Shown here piece by piece: positions 35,222-44,275 of a stretch of 64,000 bases of DNA. Location: the NCBI GenBank assembly GCA_016717005.1, contig JADJUF010000037.1, positions 248,001 through 312,000 on the forward strand, in the 5' to 3' direction. Both the position numbers and the translations under genes were made by a program. Below the pieces are notes generated by a model. That model was not told the DNA's origin, searched no databases, and saw nothing but the letters and a program-made list of their open reading frames with translations. Source of the DNA: Myxococcales bacterium (GTDB lineage Bacteria > Myxococcota_A > Polyangia > Haliangiales > Haliangiaceae). The number at the start of each line of letters is the position of its first letter. The first letter of the stretch is position 1.

Positions 35222-38200
35222 ATGACCACTCGCTCTGCTGCACGCTCCCGCTGGCTGGCCCGGCTCGTCGCGACCGCCGCGCTCGCGCTGGCGTCGACCT
35301 CGGCCCGCGCCCAGGCCCCGACGCCCGAGCCGACCGCGCCGCCGCTGTCGCCGGCGATCCCGACGCCGGGGTCGGCGATCCCGCTCGACGAGCCCGGACC
35401 GCCGCCGCCGCCCGTCGCCACCCGGGCGGTCGAGGTCGCGCGCGCCGAGGACGGCGTCCGGCTCCTGGTCGAGGGCCGGCCGTTCCTGGTGCAGGGCGTG
35501 AACTGGGACTACTTCCCGATCGGCACGAACTACAACTACAGCCTGTGGACCCAGCCCGACGACGTCATCGTCGCGGCGCTGGCCAACGAGATGACGCTGC
35601 TCAAGCGCATGGGCGTCAACGCGATCCGGGTCTACGCCGGCATCCCGCGGCGCTGGATCCAGTACATCCACGACCAGTACGGCATCTACACCGTGCTCAA
35701 CCACACCGTCGGCCGCTACGGCTACACCCTCGACGGCGCGTGGGTCGCGAACGTCGACTACTCGAGCCCGAAATTCCGGGCCGCGGTCAAGCGCGAGATC
35801 GCCGCGCTGGTCGACAACTACAAGGGCACGCCGGGGCTGCTGATGTGGCTCTACGGCAACGAGAACAACTACGGCCTGTCGTGGAGCTCGTTCGAGATCG
35901 AGGCGCTGCCCGCCGGCGAGCGCGACGCCGCCCGCGCCCGGTTCCTGTACTCGCTCCTCGGCGAGATCATCCGCGACACCAAGGCCCGCGACCCCGAGCA
36001 CCCGGTCGCGATCGCCAACGGCGACCTGCAGTACATCGACGTGATCGCCCAGGAGTGCCAGGGCCTCGACGTGTTCGGCGCGAACGTCTACCGCGGCAAG
36101 TCGATGGGCGACCTCTACGACGTGGTCAAGGCCAAGCTCGACCTGCCGGTCATGTTCACCGAGTTCGGCGCCGACGCGTTCGACGCGCGGCGCGGCCGCG
36201 AGGACGATCTGACCCAGGCGACCTACCTGCTGGCGCAGTGGCGCGAGATCTACGAGCACCTCGCCGGCCAGGGCCTGACCGGCAACGCCATCGGCGGGCT
36301 GGTGTTCCAGTGGAGCGACGGCTGGTGGAAGTACAAGCAGGAGATCAACCTCGACCGCCACGACACCAACGCGTCGTGGCCCAACCGCGGCTACCCCGAC
36401 GACTTCGTCGAGGGCGGCTTCAACATGAACGAGGAGTGGTGGGGGCTGTGCGCCAAGGGCCAACCCGACGCCCGTGGCCTGTACGAGCTGCAGCCGCGGA
36501 CCGCGTTCTACGCGCTCAAGCAGGCCTACCGCCTGGCGCCGTACGCGCCGACCACGACCCCGGCCGCGGTCGCGATGCACTTCGACGGGATCGACCTGGC
36601 CGAGCTGACCCACTACTACAAGGCCGACCAGGCGGCGGCGCGCACCGCCGAGCTCGCCCGGGTCCGGCTGCTCGACGCGTACCTCGTGCTCGAGACCTAC
36701 CAGACCGGCGGCGACAAGCGCTGGGCCCGCCCCGACGTCGCCGGCGGCGGCGAGGGCTTCGACCACACCGAGACGCTCAACGCCACGATCCAGGTCCAGC
36801 CGACCGACAAGATCGTCGGCACCGTCGAGCTCAACCTGCTGGGCCACGTCGCCGCCAACCCGATCGACGAGATCTTCTACGAGCGCCGCGGCCGCGCGGT
36901 CGACGTCGTCACCGACGTCACGACCGCGCCCGACGGCACCGTCGTCACCACCGGCACCAAGACCCTGTCGGGCCTCGACCGCATCCGGATCTACAAGTCG
37001 GCCGCGACCTGGGACGACGACCGGTTCCGGCTCGACGGCTTCTTCCGCAGCGGCCACTACCACTGGGCCGCCGAGGGCGATCTGTTCGGCCTGTACCGCG
37101 AGGCCAACTACGGCACCAACGTCGACGTCTACGACGCCGACGCGCCGGCCGGCGTCGAGCTGACCGGCAAGCGCGAGCTCGACGGGCTCAAGCTCGCGCT
37201 CGGGCCGCAGCTGTGGTGGGGCGCCAACCCGGCGCTGCTGGTGAAGTACCGACGCCACCTGCGCGGCTTCGACGTGACCGCGGTCCACCAGGAGGACCTG
37301 GCCCAGGCGACCGCGAGCGGCACCTCGGCCGCGGTGCCCGAGCGCTCGACCCGCAAGACCACGCTCGCGCTCGAGCGCAAGCTCGGCTCGATCGGCCTGG
37401 AGCTGGCCGGCATCTGGGCCGGCTCGACCCGCGTCGACGATCCGTACCTGGCCGAGGACGGCTCGGTCGAGACCGTGCTCGGCACCGACAGCCTCGGCGC
37501 CAAGGCCAAGATCACCTACGAGCGCGGCCCGCTCCACTGGTACGCGCAGGCCGCGTACATGGGCCTGGTCGCCGACGCCGGCCCCGACGCGCGCCTGACC
37601 TTCACCGGCTGGACGCTCAAGGACTCGGGCTCGGGCAACCAGGTCAACGTGCTGACCGGGTTCGCGCTGAGCCACGGCGACTTCCAGATCGCGCCCAACC
37701 TGATGTGGCAGCGGCCGCTGGTCGGGCCCGGCCCGAGCATCGGCGGCAACTCGGCCCGCAACATCGAGGACGATCCGTTCGCGGTCCGCGGCAACCGCGA
37801 GACCGTCGGCGGCGAGCTGATGCTGGTCTACGACCCGACCCCGGCGACGTGGATGTGGGCCTGGGACAACGACCTGCGCGAGGACGCGTCGTTCGCGGCC
37901 AGCCTCGACGTCGCGTTCCGGCACCAGCCGACCACGCTCGACGCCGGCTTCTGGTTCGCCGGCGACGGCGTCACCCGGTTCGCGTGGGATCGCGGCGTGC
38001 CCGCGGCCGACGTGTGGGAGGCCAAGCTGCGGCTGGTCGGCGCGCCGCGCCCGGACCTGCGCCTCACCGCGCTGGCCTACGCCGGCAACCCGCAGGCGTT
38101 CGGCCAGGACGGGCGCCAGCCCAACCGCTACGGCGCCGAGGGCCGCGTCACCTGGCGCTCGCTGATGTTCGCGGGCTTCGCGAAGTTCAACGACTGGGGC

Positions 38201-38437
38201 CCGTTCGACTACTACCGCGACTTCAACAGCACGCTGCCGCTGCAGCTGATGGGCGACGTCGCGTACACCGCCGGGCCGGTGCGGTGGCTGTGGCAGCGCC
38301 AGACCCGCTTCGGCGTGCGCGTGATGAGCCGCTACCTCAACGGCTACTCGGGGGCGCGGTTCGTGCCCGACCCGACCGATCCGACGCGGTGGGGCCACGA
38401 GTACGAGATCCGCACCTACCTGAACGTCGCGCTGTGA
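35222..38437 (+). CDS. Secreted TIM-barrel glycosidase fused to an outer-membrane barrel-like domain
   Basis: 1,071 residues. Signal peptide to ARAQA, then a Pro-rich linker. Residues about 75-440 form a GH2/GH5-like TIM barrel: VQGVNWDYFPIG, GVNAIRVYAG, acid/base Glu214 in YGNENNYGL and nucleophile Glu314 in FTEFGADAF, then GLVFQWSDGWWKY. From about residue 470 the sequence turns into alternating polar/hydrophobic strands (for example RFRLDGFFRSGHYHWAAEGD, KTTLALERKLGSIGLELAGI) to the end YEIRTYLNVAL, which looks like a beta-barrel of the porin type. The terminal residue is Leu rather than Phe. In context: attacks beta-glucan at the surface and may pass products inward. Confidence 0.8.
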   Translation: MTTRSAARSRWLARLVATAALALASTSARAQAPTPEPTAPPLSPAIPTPGSAIPLDEPGPPPPPVATRAVEVARAEDGVRLLVEGRPFLVQGVNWDYFPIGTNYNYSLWTQPDDVIVAALANEMTLLKRMGVNAIRVYAGIPRRWIQYIHDQYGIYTVLNHTVGRYGYTLDGAWVANVDYSSPKFRAAVKREIAALVDNYKGTPGLLMWLYGNENNYGLSWSSFEIEALPAGERDAARARFLYSLLGEIIRDTKARDPEHPVAIANGDLQYIDVIAQECQGLDVFGANVYRGKSMGDLYDVVKAKLDLPVMFTEFGADAFDARRGREDDLTQATYLLAQWREIYEHLAGQGLTGNAIGGLVFQWSDGWWKYKQEINLDRHDTNASWPNRGYPDDFVEGGFNMNEEWWGLCAKGQPDARGLYELQPRTAFYALKQAYRLAPYAPTTTPAAVAMHFDGIDLAELTHYYKADQAAARTAELARVRLLDAYLVLETYQTGGDKRWARPDVAGGGEGFDHTETLNATIQVQPTDKIVGTVELNLLGHVAANPIDEIFYERRGRAVDVVTDVTTAPDGTVVTTGTKTLSGLDRIRIYKSAATWDDDRFRLDGFFRSGHYHWAAEGDLFGLYREANYGTNVDVYDADAPAGVELTGKRELDGLKLALGPQLWWGANPALLVKYRRHLRGFDVTAVHQEDLAQATASGTSAAVPERSTRKTTLALERKLGSIGLELAGIWAGSTRVDDPYLAEDGSVETVLGTDSLGAKAKITYERGPLHWYAQAAYMGLVADAGPDARLTFTGWTLKDSGSGNQVNVLTGFALSHGDFQIAPNLMWQRPLVGPGPSIGGNSARNIEDDPFAVRGNRETVGGELMLVYDPTPATWMWAWDNDLREDASFAASLDVAFRHQPTTLDAGFWFAGDGVTRFAWDRGVPAADVWEAKLRLVGAPRPDLRLTALAYAGNPQAFGQDGRQPNRYGAEGRVTWRSLMFAGFAKFNDWGPFDYYRDFNSTLPLQLMGDVAYTAGPVRWLWQRQTRFGVRVMSRYLNGYSGARFVPDPTDPTRWGHEYEIRTYLNVAL

Positions 38438-39432
38438 CCAGCTCGGTCCGCGCGCTGATCGTCGCGGCGCTGGTCGCGCTCACGGCGTGCGGCGGCGCCG
38501 GCGCCCGCCATCGACCGCTCGCGCTCACCAGCGACGGACGCTGGCTCGGCGCCGGCGTCTGCTACGGCCCCCACCGCGACGGCCAGCGCCCCGGCGGCGC
38601 GGCCCCGACGACGGCGGAGCTGCGCGAGGATCTGCAGCTGCTGGCGCCGCGCTGGGGGCTCATCCGCATCTACGGCGCCGTCGATCCCGCGCCGCGGATC
38701 CTCGAGGTCATCCGCGGCGATCGCCTGCCGCTCACGGTGCTGCTCGGCGTGTGGATCGCACCGGACGCGGCCGCCGCCAACCAGGGCGAGGTCGACGCCG
38801 CGATCGCGCTGGCCAACGCCTACCCCGACGTCGTGATCGCGGTCGTCGTCGGCAACGAGACCCAGGTGTCGTGGTCCGATCACCGCGTGCCCCTCGACGA
38901 GCTGATCGGCTACGTGCGCGCGGTCCGCCGCGCCACCACGGTGCCGGTCACCGTCGCCGACGACTTCGCGGCCTGGCTCGATCCGGCCATCGCGCCGCTG
39001 GTGCCCGAGCTCGACGCGATCGTGCTGCACGTCCACCCGATGTGGAACGGCCAGCAGCTCGACGACGCGCTGGCCTTCACGCAGGGAAAGTACCGCGAGG
39101 TCGTCGCGCGCCACCCGCGCGTGCCGGTGATCCTGGGCGAGGCCGGCTGGGCCACCCAGCGCCACGACGAGGGCGAGCAGGCCACGCTCATCAAGGGCGC
39201 CGCCGGCGAGGCCGAACAGCGCGTGTTCTTCGACGCGTTCACCGCCTGGGTCACCGACGCGCGGATCCCCAGCACCTACTTCGAGGCCTTCGACGAGAAC
39301 TGGAAGGGCGGCCCGCACCCCGACGAGGTCGAGAAGCACTGGGGCCTGTACCGCGCCGACCGCACGCCCAAGGCCGCGGTCGCGGACCCTGAGCCCGAGC
39401 GGCACCCGAAAGCCAGGCCGCTGGTCGGGTGA
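38434..39432 (+). CDS. GH17-like beta-1,3-glucanase lipoprotein
   Basis: 332 residues from GTG 38434, overlapping the previous stop (GTGA). Lipoprotein signal ending ALVALTAC. The barrel carries LGAGVCYGPHRDGQ, LLAPRWGLIRIYG, acid/base Glu142 in VVVGNET, HVHPMW and nucleophile Glu236 in ILGEAGWATQ, followed by YFEAFDENWKG. This is the exo-beta-1,3-glucanase (Scw11-like) pattern. It should trim laminarin-type oligomers in the periplasm or at the surface. Last gene of the plus-strand glucan operon. Confidence 0.85.
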   Translation: MTSSVRALIVAALVALTACGGAGARHRPLALTSDGRWLGAGVCYGPHRDGQRPGGAAPTTAELREDLQLLAPRWGLIRIYGAVDPAPRILEVIRGDRLPLTVLLGVWIAPDAAAANQGEVDAAIALANAYPDVVIAVVVGNETQVSWSDHRVPLDELIGYVRAVRRATTVPVTVADDFAAWLDPAIAPLVPELDAIVLHVHPMWNGQQLDDALAFTQGKYREVVARHPRVPVILGEAGWATQRHDEGEQATLIKGAAGEAEQRVFFDAFTAWVTDARIPSTYFEAFDENWKGGPHPDEVEKHWGLYRADRTPKAAVADPEPERHPKARPLVG

Positions 39433-40140
39433 GAGCGCCTGCGGCGCGCGGGGCCGCCGGTCGCGGCGCGATGATGCGCCCTGGGCCCGCGCCGGGCGCC
39501 GCAGGTGGTCGTCGGCGGGCAGCGGGGGCGGCAGTCGTGGCGCGCCCGCCAATGGTCCTGGCGCAACAACGGCGCCGCGGCCGGCCCGGGGCGTGGCGGA
39601 CGCGGCGGCATGGCGCCGCCCGCCCCCGGGTGACACCCGCGCCCGGCGCCGCCGCGCGGGCCCGCCCGGGCGCGGCCCGGGGCCCCCGCGGCGGGGGGCC
39701 GCCCCCCCCGGCGGGCGGGCCCGGCCGCCGGCGGGGCGGCCCCCCCCCGGGGCGCTAGGGGGCCCCCGGGGGGGTTCCGGGGGGGGGCCCGGGGGGGGTT
39801 CCCCGGGGGGGGCCCCCGGGGGGGCCCCCGGGGGGCCCCCGGGGGGGGGCCCCGGGGGGGGGCCCCGGGGGGGGCCCGCGGCGGCCGGGCGCGGGCCCGG
39901 CGCCGGCCCGGCCCCGGGGGGCCCCCCGGGCCCGGGGCGGCCGGCCCCGGGCCGGCCCGGGGGGGGACGGCCGGGGGCCCGAGCCTCGCGGGCGGCCTCG
40001 CGCAGACGCCCACGGGCCTCGGCCGGCCGGGCGGCACGCTGCACCGGCCCGGCGGGGGCCGCGCGCCGCGCCGCCGGGCGGCGCGCGGGCGCGGCGGCCG
40101 GGGCGGGGCGGGGCGCGGGCCCCGCCCGCCGTGCCAGGTG
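39433..40140. other. Low-complexity G/C region
   Basis: Most of the 700 bases consist of G runs and GGCCC/CCGGG blocks, with A and T almost absent between about 39660 and 40130. Frames are open in many directions because stops need A/T, but no frame makes sense as protein. It resembles 1-430 and is probably poor consensus; whatever lies here naturally, including the start of the gene ending at 40314, is lost. Confidence 0.7.
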
Positions 40141-40314
40141 AACATTTTCACGGTGCCGGAGCGCGCGGTGTACTGCGGCGGCATGACGGGGCGCTGGGAC
40201 TGCGCGTGCGGTCCGCTCGCCGAGAATCCTCAGCAGTTCATCAGCGAGGACCTCTGCGACCTGGGCCCGGGGAGGCCAGGCGGCGCTATCGCGGCTCCCC
40301 GGCGACAGCCCTGA
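40141..40314 (+). pseudogene. 3' fragment of an unknown gene
   Basis: In frame with TGA 40312 the text reads NIFTVPERAVYCGGMTGRWD, then CACGPLAENPQQFISEDLCD, with G or C at nearly every third position, so it was coding. Four Cys suggest an exported protein. Its 5' part runs into the low-complexity region. I do not recognise the family. 40315-40461 holds no gene. Confidence 0.5.
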
Positions 40315-40461
40315 GGCGCGCCCTCGCGGCGCTGGCGGCCGCGACTTCGGGCCGGGCACGGCGGCGGTCCCCAAAGATCGACGCGCCGCGACGACGACGT
40401 CGGTGTCCATCGCTGGATCGACCAGGCGCCCGCCGTCTCCCGCCGCGCTATCGTCCGCGCG

Positions 40462-41157
40462 ATGATCGACGCCGCGCCGCCGTGGACGGACCCGCTGCCC
40501 CAGCTGCCGGGCGGCTGGGACGCGGTGCTGGGCCCGCACCTGGAGTCGCCGTGGTTCCGCGCGCTGTGGGGGTTCGTCCAGGCCGAGCGCGCCGCCGGGC
40601 CGGTGTTCCCGCCCGAGGACGACGTGTTCGCCGCGTTCGCGCACGCGCCCTTCGACCAGGTCAAGCTGGTGCTGCTGGGCCAGGACCCGTACCACGACGA
40701 CGGCCAGGCCCACGGCCTGTGCTTCTCGGTGCCGCCGGGCGTGCCGCCGCCGCCGTCGCTCAAGAACATGTTCAAGGAGCTCGCGACCGATCTCGGCGTC
40801 GCGCCGCCGGGCCACGGGAGCCTGACCGGCTGGGCCCAGCAGGGCGCGCTCTTGCTCAACGCGGTGCTGACGGTGCGCGCCCACGCGGCCAACTCGCACA
40901 AGGGCCGGGGCTGGGAGACGTTCACCGACCACGTGATCGACGCGCTGGCCGCGCGCCCGCGCCCGGTGGTGTTCGCGCTGTGGGGCAACTACGCCCAGAA
41001 GAAGGGCGCGCGCGTCGACCCCGCGCGGCACGTCGTCGTCACCGCCGCGCACCCGTCGCCGCTGTCGGCGTGGCGGTTCCTGGGCACGCGGCCGTTCACG
41101 GCCATCGACGACGCGCTGGTCCGCGCCGGCCACGCGCCGATGCGCTGGGCGCTGTGA
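40462..41157 (+). CDS. ung: Family 1 uracil-DNA glycosylase
   Basis: 231 residues from ATG 40462. GQDPYHDDGQAHGLCFSVP holds the water-activating Asp75, LLLNAVLTVR the uracil pocket, and AAHPSPLSAWRFLGTRPF the catalytic His197 with the DNA-intercalating loop (Arg where Leu is the more common wedge context). Removes uracil from DNA as the first step of base-excision repair. It sits between the two halves of the glucan locus without a visible functional link. Start supported by length and the family N-terminus. Confidence 0.95.
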   Translation: MIDAAPPWTDPLPQLPGGWDAVLGPHLESPWFRALWGFVQAERAAGPVFPPEDDVFAAFAHAPFDQVKLVLLGQDPYHDDGQAHGLCFSVPPGVPPPPSLKNMFKELATDLGVAPPGHGSLTGWAQQGALLLNAVLTVRAHAANSHKGRGWETFTDHVIDALAARPRPVVFALWGNYAQKKGARVDPARHVVVTAAHPSPLSAWRFLGTRPFTAIDDALVRAGHAPMRWAL

Positions 41158-41326
41158 CCGGGACGGTCGGTCGCTGATCGGGTCGCCGTCGAGGTGCCGG
41201 ATCGGCGGCACGGCGCCGACGGTCGCTCTGCCCGTGCTGTGCAACGGCATGGGCGAGAAGACCGCCCGCGCCACTCAGAAGCCCGAGATCACCCGGCTTG
41301 AACTTCCCCAGCCCCGCGGCGCGCGC

Positions 41327-42361
41327 TCAACTCGACGGCGGCGGCGCGGCGGGCGGCGCGGCGGGCGCGGCCTCAGCGGCCGCGGCCGCGACGTGGCACG
41401 CCACCTGCCGGCCGGCGCCGATCGTCACGAGCTGCGGCGCCTCGGTGCGGCAGCGGTCGATCACCTGATCGCAGCGCGGGTGGAACCGGCAGCCCGGCGG
41501 CGGATCGCGCAGGCTCGGCGGCGCGCCCGGGATCCCGACCAGCTCGTCCTCGGTGCCGTGGACCGACGGGAACGCCCGCAGCAGGCCCTGGGTGTAGGGG
41601 TGGCGCGGGGTCGCGCGCAGGGCCGCGGCCGGCGCCAGCTCGACCAGCCGGCCGGCGTAGAAGATCGCGACCCGGTCGCAGAGCTGCAACATGCGGGTCA
41701 GGTCGTGGGTGATGAAGATGACCGAGAACCCGAACCGGCGGCGCAGCTCGAGCAGCTTGCGCAGGATCTCGCCCTCGACGATCACGTCGAGGGCGGTGGT
41801 CGGCTCGTCGAGCACGACCAGCGCCGGCTCGAGCGCCAGCGCGATCGCGATGCCGACCCGCTGGCGCATGCCGCCCGACAGCTGGTGCGGGTAGCTGTCG
41901 AGCCGGTCGGCGGCGATGCCGACCAGCGCCAGGAGCTCCTCGGGCCGCCCCGGCCGCCGGCCGATCTCGACGCTCGGGTGGGCCTGCAGCGTGTCCTCGA
42001 GCTGCTCGCGGATCGTCAGCACCGGGTTGAGCGCGTCCATCGCGCTCTGGAACACCATCGACATGCGCCGCCAGCGCACCGCGCGCAGCTCGGCCTCGGT
42101 CATCCGGAACAGGTCGGCGCCCTCGAGCAGCGCCTGGCCGCCGGTGATCACCGCCGGCGCCGGCAGGATCCGCAGCACCGCCTGGGCCACGGTCGACTTG
42201 CCGCTGCCGGACTCGCCGGCGATGCCGAGGATCTCGCCGCGGGCCAGATCGAACGACACCCGCTCGACCGCGCGCACCGGCCCGGTCGGCGTCACGTAGT
42301 CGACGCACAGGTCGCGCACCGACAGCACCGGCGCGGCCGCGTCGCGCGCCGGCTCAGTCAC
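41327..42361 (-). CDS. Oligopeptide/oligosaccharide ABC transporter ATPase (OppD type)
   Basis: 344 residues from GTG 42361, overlapping the permease stop by eight bases. Walker A GESGSGKST, FQSAMDALNPVLTI, signature QLSGGMRQRVG, Walker B LVVLDEPTTALD and THD. The C-terminal GCRFHPRCDQVIDRC extension belongs to the Opp/Dpp family; it ends in an Ala/Pro tail. Pairs with the OppF-like ATPase at 32.8 kb to make a complete importer. Last gene of the minus-strand glucan operon. The 169 bases up to ung hold nothing clear. Confidence 0.92.
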   Translation of the reverse strand: MTEPARDAAAPVLSVRDLCVDYVTPTGPVRAVERVSFDLARGEILGIAGESGSGKSTVAQAVLRILPAPAVITGGQALLEGADLFRMTEAELRAVRWRRMSMVFQSAMDALNPVLTIREQLEDTLQAHPSVEIGRRPGRPEELLALVGIAADRLDSYPHQLSGGMRQRVGIAIALALEPALVVLDEPTTALDVIVEGEILRKLLELRRRFGFSVIFITHDLTRMLQLCDRVAIFYAGRLVELAPAAALRATPRHPYTQGLLRAFPSVHGTEDELVGIPGAPPSLRDPPPGCRFHPRCDQVIDRCRTEAPQLVTIGAGRQVACHVAAAAAEAAPAAPPAAPPPSS

Positions 42362-43295
42362 GCGGCACCACCACCGGCGTCGACCGGGTCACGGCGTGAC
42401 CGCCGCCGATCAGGAACGCGCGCCAGGCCCGCTCCTGCTGCAGCCGCGGGTTGGTGACCTCGTCGAAGCCCGAGTTGAGCATCACCAGGCCGAAGCCGAC
42501 CAGCGCGACGCACAGGCCGGTCGGCACGAACGTCCACCACGCGCCGGTCAGGAGCGCCGAGTCGTTGGTGGCCCAGTACAGGTTGGTGCCCCAGGTCACC
42601 GCCGACACGTCGCCGAGGCCGAGGAACTCGAGGCCGACCTGCGCGCCGATCGCGTAGATCGCGCTGCCGATCAGCTGCGCCACCAGGACCGACGTCATGT
42701 TGGGCAAGAGCTCGCGGGTGATGATCCGCACGTGGCTCTCGCCGCTGACCAGCGCCGCGGCGATGAAGTCGCGCTGGCGCAGCATCAGCGTCGGCCATCG
42801 CCGCACCCGCGCGTTCCAGGCCCAGCCGGTGACCACCAGCACGAACGCCACCGTCATCGGCCCGGCCGGCAGGTACGCGGCGATCACGATCGCGAGCGGC
42901 AGGCCCGGCAGCACCAGGAACACGTTGATGATCAGCGACAGCACGCTGTCGACGACGCCGCCGAAGTAGCCCGCGGCCACGCCCATGAGCGCGCCGATCG
43001 TCACGACCATCAGGCCGACCCCGAAGCCGATCAGCAGCGACACCCGCGTGCCGACGACGGTCTGGGCCACGACGTCCTGGCCCTGGCCGGTGGTGCCGAG
43101 CCAGTGCGCGCTCGACGGCGGCTGCAGCGGCACGCCGACCATGGCGTCGGGATCGCCGACCAGCCACGAGCCGACCACGCCCATCAGCACGAAGCCGGCG
43201 ATCAGCGCGAAGCCGATCGTGGCCTTGCGGTCCCGGCGGATCGCCTCCCACCACACCGCCACGCCGGTGGCGCGGGCGGACACCCCGGCGCTCAC
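42354..43295 (-). CDS. ABC transporter permease (DppC type)
   Basis: 313 residues from GTG 43295, overlapping the DppB stop (GTGA). An N-terminal helix (IGFALIAGFVLMGVVGSWLV), the PPSSAHWLGTTGQGQDV segment typical of DppC, five further helices, and the EAA-like loop (RQRDFIAAALVSGESHVRII) that contacts the ATPase. Reading frames upstream of 43295 are shadows of DppB. Inner-membrane half of the importer. Confidence 0.92.
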   Translation of the reverse strand: MSAGVSARATGVAVWWEAIRRDRKATIGFALIAGFVLMGVVGSWLVGDPDAMVGVPLQPPSSAHWLGTTGQGQDVVAQTVVGTRVSLLIGFGVGLMVVTIGALMGVAAGYFGGVVDSVLSLIINVFLVLPGLPLAIVIAAYLPAGPMTVAFVLVVTGWAWNARVRRWPTLMLRQRDFIAAALVSGESHVRIITRELLPNMTSVLVAQLIGSAIYAIGAQVGLEFLGLGDVSAVTWGTNLYWATNDSALLTGAWWTFVPTGLCVALVGFGLVMLNSGFDEVTNPRLQQERAWRAFLIGGGHAVTRSTPVVVPRD

Positions 43296-44275
43296 GAGCC
43301 CACCTCGCGCGTGCGCGGATCGAGCCAGAAGTAGACCAGGTCGACGAGGAAGTTCGCCCCCAGCACCGCCAGCGTGAACACCAGGAAGATGCCTTGCATG
43401 AGCGGGTAGTCCTGGTTGCGCACGGCCTGTACCAGCAGGTAGCCCTGGCCCGGGTACGAGAACACGATCTCGGTGAGCAGCGAGCCCGACAGCGCGAAGC
43501 CGATGGCCATGCCGAACGCGGTCACGTTGGGCAAGAGCGCGTTGCGCGCGGCGTAGCGCAGCACGACCCGGCGCGGCGGCAGCCCCTTGGCCCGGGCCAG
43601 GGCGACGTAGTCCGAGCCCAGCACCGAGATCATCGCGTTGCGCATGCCCAGCATCCAGCCGCCGAGGGTCGCGATCACGACCGTCGCGATCGGCAGCGCC
43701 GCGTGCTGGGCGACGTCGACGATGAACGTCCACGTCCAGGCCGGGCTCAGGTCGTCGCTGTAGGCGTGGCCGAGCGGGAACAGGCCCCACCGGAACCCGA
43801 GCACGTACAGCGCCAGCATCGCCAGCCAGAAGTACGGGAACGCGCCGAGGAACGCGAACGTGGCCGGCAGGACCGTGTCGGCCCAGCCGCCGCGCCACCA
43901 CGCCACGATCACGCCCAGGATCGAGCCGAGCGCGAAGCTGACGATCACCGCGGTGCCGGCCAGCAGCAGCGTCCACAGCAGGCCGGTGACGATCACCTGG
44001 GACACCGGCTGCGGGTAGTAGGTCACCGACGTGCCGAAGTCGCCCTGGAGCACGTGGCCGAGGTAGGTGAAGTACTGGGTGATCAGCGGCGCGTCGGTCA
44101 GGCCGAACGCCTCGCGCAGGCCGGCCATGGCCTCGGGGCTGAGCCGGCCCTTGAAGCGCGCGAACAGCGCGGTCGCCGGATCGCCCGGCATCAGCCGCGG
44201 CAGGAAGAAGTTGATCGTCAGCGCGGCCCAGGCCGCGACCAGGTAGAACCCGAGGCGTCGGAGGAGGTAGCGCAT
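43292..44275 (-). CDS. ABC transporter permease (DppB type)
   Basis: 327 residues from ATG 44275, whose A is the last base of the binding-protein stop (TGATG). It starts MRYLLRRLGFYLVAAWAALT, the standard DppB/OppB first helix, then LPRLMPGDPA. Six helices and the EAA loop (SDYVALARAKGLPPRRVVLR) are visible. Partner of the DppC-like protein in the inner membrane. Confidence 0.93.
   Translation of the reverse strand: MRYLLRRLGFYLVAAWAALTINFFLPRLMPGDPATALFARFKGRLSPEAMAGLREAFGLTDAPLITQYFTYLGHVLQGDFGTSVTYYPQPVSQVIVTGLLWTLLLAGTAVIVSFALGSILGVIVAWWRGGWADTVLPATFAFLGAFPYFWLAMLALYVLGFRWGLFPLGHAYSDDLSPAWTWTFIVDVAQHAALPIATVVIATLGGWMLGMRNAMISVLGSDYVALARAKGLPPRRVVLRYAARNALLPNVTAFGMAIGFALSGSLLTEIVFSYPGQGYLLVQAVRNQDYPLMQGIFLVFTLAVLGANFLVDLVYFWLDPRTREVGS

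Noticed and set aside
35123..38398. Long minus-strand reading frame opposite the glycosidase fusion
   Set aside because: Arg/Val/Gly-rich antisense of a strongly supported plus-strand gene; such shadows are common at this GC content.
39433..40140. Pro/Gly-rich secreted protein genes
   Set aside because: All frames are open only because A/T is missing; codon pattern and homology are absent.
40462..41157. ung as a functional member of the glucan locus
   Set aside because: It is a clear DNA-repair gene with its own orientation and gaps on both sides; position looks incidental.
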